A stretch of 54,636 nt of DNA from Sphingomonadales bacterium (GTDB lineage Bacteria > Pseudomonadota > Alphaproteobacteria > SMXS01), in contig JALHLV010000024.1 in NCBI GenBank assembly GCA_022844405.1, positions 1 through 54,636 of the forward strand. Reading direction: 5' to 3'. Positions within the stretch are counted from its first letter, which is position 1; the number at the start of each line of letters is the position of its first letter. Below are positions 53,202-54,636 of the stretch, one piece after another. Under the pieces are notes generated by a model. It searched no databases. It saw nothing but the letters and a program-made list of their open reading frames with translations, and was not told where the DNA came from. The translations under genes and the position numbers were made by a program.

Positions 53202-53744
53202 CTACCTGCTGACGGTCTCGCCCGCCGGGTTGGTGAACGGGCTGAACGGGCCCTTGCCGTCGATCTCGCGGAACTGGTTGAGGCCCCAGACCACGCTGGG
53301 GAACGCCAGTTCGTCCCACGGGATCTCGTCCCAGGAGAACAGCGCCACGTCGAGGCTCTCGGTGCCCGGCGAGAACACCGGCTCGGTCAGGTGCGCCTTG
53401 TAGATCAGCTGCACCTGGCTGATGCGCGGCACGTTGTAGACCGCCAGCAACTGCTCGATGACGATATGGGCGGTGGCCTCCTCGTAGGCTTCGCGGCGCG
53501 CCCCGTCCTCGGTACTCTCGTGTTCTTCGAGAAAGCCGGCCGGCAGCGTCCAGAAGCCTTTCCGTGGATGGATCGCCCGGCGGCACAGCAGGAATTTCCC
53601 GCCATAGGTGACGACGGCGCCGACGACGATCTTGGGATTGTCGTAGTGGATCAGGCCGCAGTCGTCGCAGACGAACCGTTCCCGGTTGTCGCCATCGGGA
53701 ACGCGGCGGGTGAAGTTCTCGTGCTGGGCGGGATGATGTGCCAT
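53202..53744 (-). CDS. Nudix hydrolase with N-terminal zinc-ribbon half
   Basis: Nudix enzymes cut nucleoside diphosphates linked to another group. The 180-residue protein starts with a Cys pair (FVCDDCGLIHYDNP), as in ADP-ribose or NADH pyrophosphatase-type members. The box is G-x5-E-x7-REAYEEATA, where the usual Gly is Thr; such variants exist in this subfamily. The substrate is not certain. A 60-base gap with the dyad separates it from the antitoxin. It follows ccmI by 21 bases. Confidence 0.88.
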   Translation of the reverse strand: MAHHPAQHENFTRRVPDGDNRERFVCDDCGLIHYDNPKIVVGAVVTYGGKFLLCRRAIHPRKGFWTLPAGFLEEHESTEDGARREAYEEATAHIVIEQLLAVYNVPRISQVQLIYKAHLTEPVFSPGTESLDVALFSWDEIPWDELAFPSVVWGLNQFREIDGKGPFSPFTNPAGETVSR

Positions 53745-53765
53745 GGCCGGCAGTCTGGCACGGCC

Positions 53766-54636
53766 TCAGCCGCCCTTCAACGCCGCCAGCGCCTCCGCCG
53801 CCGCCGCATTCGCCGGATCGATCCGCCGTGCCTGCTCGAACGCGCCGATCGCATCGTCCCTGCGGCCGAGCACGGCATAGGCCTTGCCGAGGCGCAGCCA
53901 GCCGTCGAGGTCGTCCGGGTTCTGCTTCAGCCGGTCGGCGAGGCGCTGGACCATGCCCTCGATCATGGCGCCGCGGTCGTCCTCGGACATGTCACGCGCG
54001 GCCTCGACCTGCGCCGCGTCCGGGCCGGGCGCGCCGGGCGTGGCAGCGAAATCGGGTGACGGCAGGCCCATGCGGCGCGCGGCCCGCGTCAGGCCGCGTT
54101 CCAGCAACGCGGCATACTCGGCATCGGGCGGCGTCTCGGCGGCGAGCGCCGCCCAGCGGTCGAACGCGGCGCGGTCGTCGTGGTTCTGGAAGTCGGCGAG
54201 GCCCAGATAGTACCGCGCCATGGGATTCTGGGGGTCGAGCGCCAGCGCCTTGCCGAAGGCGTCGCGTGCATCGGGGTTCACCATGCCGGCGTCGCGGGCG
54301 ACCCGCGCCAGGCCCAGCGACAGCCAGTGGCCGACCTTGCCCGGCTCCAGCCGCGCGGCGGCCTCATAGGCTTCGACCGCCAGGTCGTACCGGCCCACCG
54401 AGCTGGCGAGCTGCCCCTGCATCAGCCAGCCGCGCAACTCGTCCGGCCGCGTGCGCATGGTCGCGGCCATGCGCAGGGCCAGCTCGTCGGCGGTCGCCTG
54501 CTCGGCCGGCACGTCGGCCGCGCGCGCCGCCGGCCTGTCGGGCAGGCCCGGATTGCCCAACTGGTGATAGATCGCCCCGGCCAGCACGGCGACGGCCGCG
54601 GCGAGCGTGATCGCGGCGGCCTTGCGGCTTCCGGCC
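53766..54636 (-). CDS. ccmI: Cytochrome c biogenesis protein CcmI, 5' end cut by the window
   Basis: CcmI chaperones apocytochrome c and hands it to the heme lyase. The visible part has a hydrophobic membrane helix (AAAITLAAAVAVLAGAIYHQ), then TPR repeats (GRYDLAVEAYEAAARLEPGK and NPMARYYLGLADFQNHDD) and a C-terminal TPR (GWLRLGKAYAVLGRRDDAI). The frame is open to base 54636, so the start lies outside. The internal GTG at 54587 is in the middle of the helix and is not the true start. Confidence 0.85.
   Translation of the reverse strand, partial: AGSRKAAAITLAAAVAVLAGAIYHQLGNPGLPDRPAARAADVPAEQATADELALRMAATMRTRPDELRGWLMQGQLASSVGRYDLAVEAYEAAARLEPGKVGHWLSLGLARVARDAGMVNPDARDAFGKALALDPQNPMARYYLGLADFQNHDDRAAFDRWAALAAETPPDAEYAALLERGLTRAARRMGLPSPDFAATPGAPGPDAAQVEAARDMSEDDRGAMIEGMVQRLADRLKQNPDDLDGWLRLGKAYAVLGRRDDAIGAFEQARRIDPANAAAAEALAALKGG

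Overview
The window is a 54.6-kb piece of a chromosome with high G+C (roughly two thirds by eye), most likely from an alphaproteobacterium. The evidence is gene order. It has an F1-only ATP synthase operon (atpHAGDC) with no F0 genes beside it. It has the run priA / transaldolase / DUF484 / xerC / lpdA-odhB-sucA-sucDC-mdh-zapE-sdhBADC. It also has ffh-rpsP-rimM-trmD-rplS-leuCDB-asd and dapF-mtaB-ftsY-yciB. These blocks are typical of Rhodospirillales/Rhizobiales-type genomes. A genus cannot be named from this sequence.

Layout. 0.2-5.4 kb (+): rlmH, gpmI, an EnvC-like murein hydrolase activator, the protease CtpA and rppH. 5.4-7.7 kb: a REP-like intergenic region, an EthD-family protein, an orphan barstar-like gene and a ferritin-like di-iron protein. 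7.7-12.6 kb (-): the F1 ATP synthase operon. 12.8-17.6 kb: priA (-) divergent from transaldolase, DUF484 and xerC (+). 17.6-22.7 kb: an accessory patch with lower G+C that splits the usual xerC/lpdA neighbourhood. It holds an AT-rich membrane protein, a SET-domain protein, a flavin-type oxidase-fold protein, a truncated second copy of the lpdA 3' end, another membrane protein and an intact IS1182-type element. 22.7-36.2 kb (-): the lower half of the TCA cycle (E3, E2 and E1 of 2-oxoglutarate dehydrogenase, succinyl-CoA synthetase, malate dehydrogenase, ZapE, succinate dehydrogenase). 36.4-39.5 kb: a GNAT acetyltransferase, a ParE-type toxin with an unclassified antitoxin, and a MaoC hydratase/CitE-type pair that fits the ethylmalonyl-CoA pathway. 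39.6-47.6 kb (-): asd, leuBDC and the ribosome/SRP genes. 47.8-52.2 kb (+): an M50-type peptidase, dapF, mtaB, ftsY and yciB. 52.2-54.6 kb (-): a RES/MbcA-type toxin-antitoxin pair, a Nudix hydrolase and ccmI, which is cut by the window end.

How it works together. The centre of the window turns 2-oxoglutarate into oxaloacetate and feeds electrons from succinate into the quinone pool. The F1 genes use the resulting proton force. asd, dapF and leuBCD draw carbon into lysine/peptidoglycan and leucine. ffh and ftsY give both halves of the SRP targeting pathway.

What stands out most: (1) a 189-nt second copy of the lpdA 3' end whose differences from the intact gene are almost all silent, so the two diverged as working genes before one was truncated; (2) a 58-codon ORF between leuC and leuD; (3) a ParE-type toxin with an antitoxin I cannot place in a family; (4) an orphan barstar-like gene; (5) a dispersed REP-like repeat; (6) several dyad-symmetric promoter regions. 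I did not find a clearly new multi-gene system. The xerC-lpdA accessory patch is the best place to look for one.
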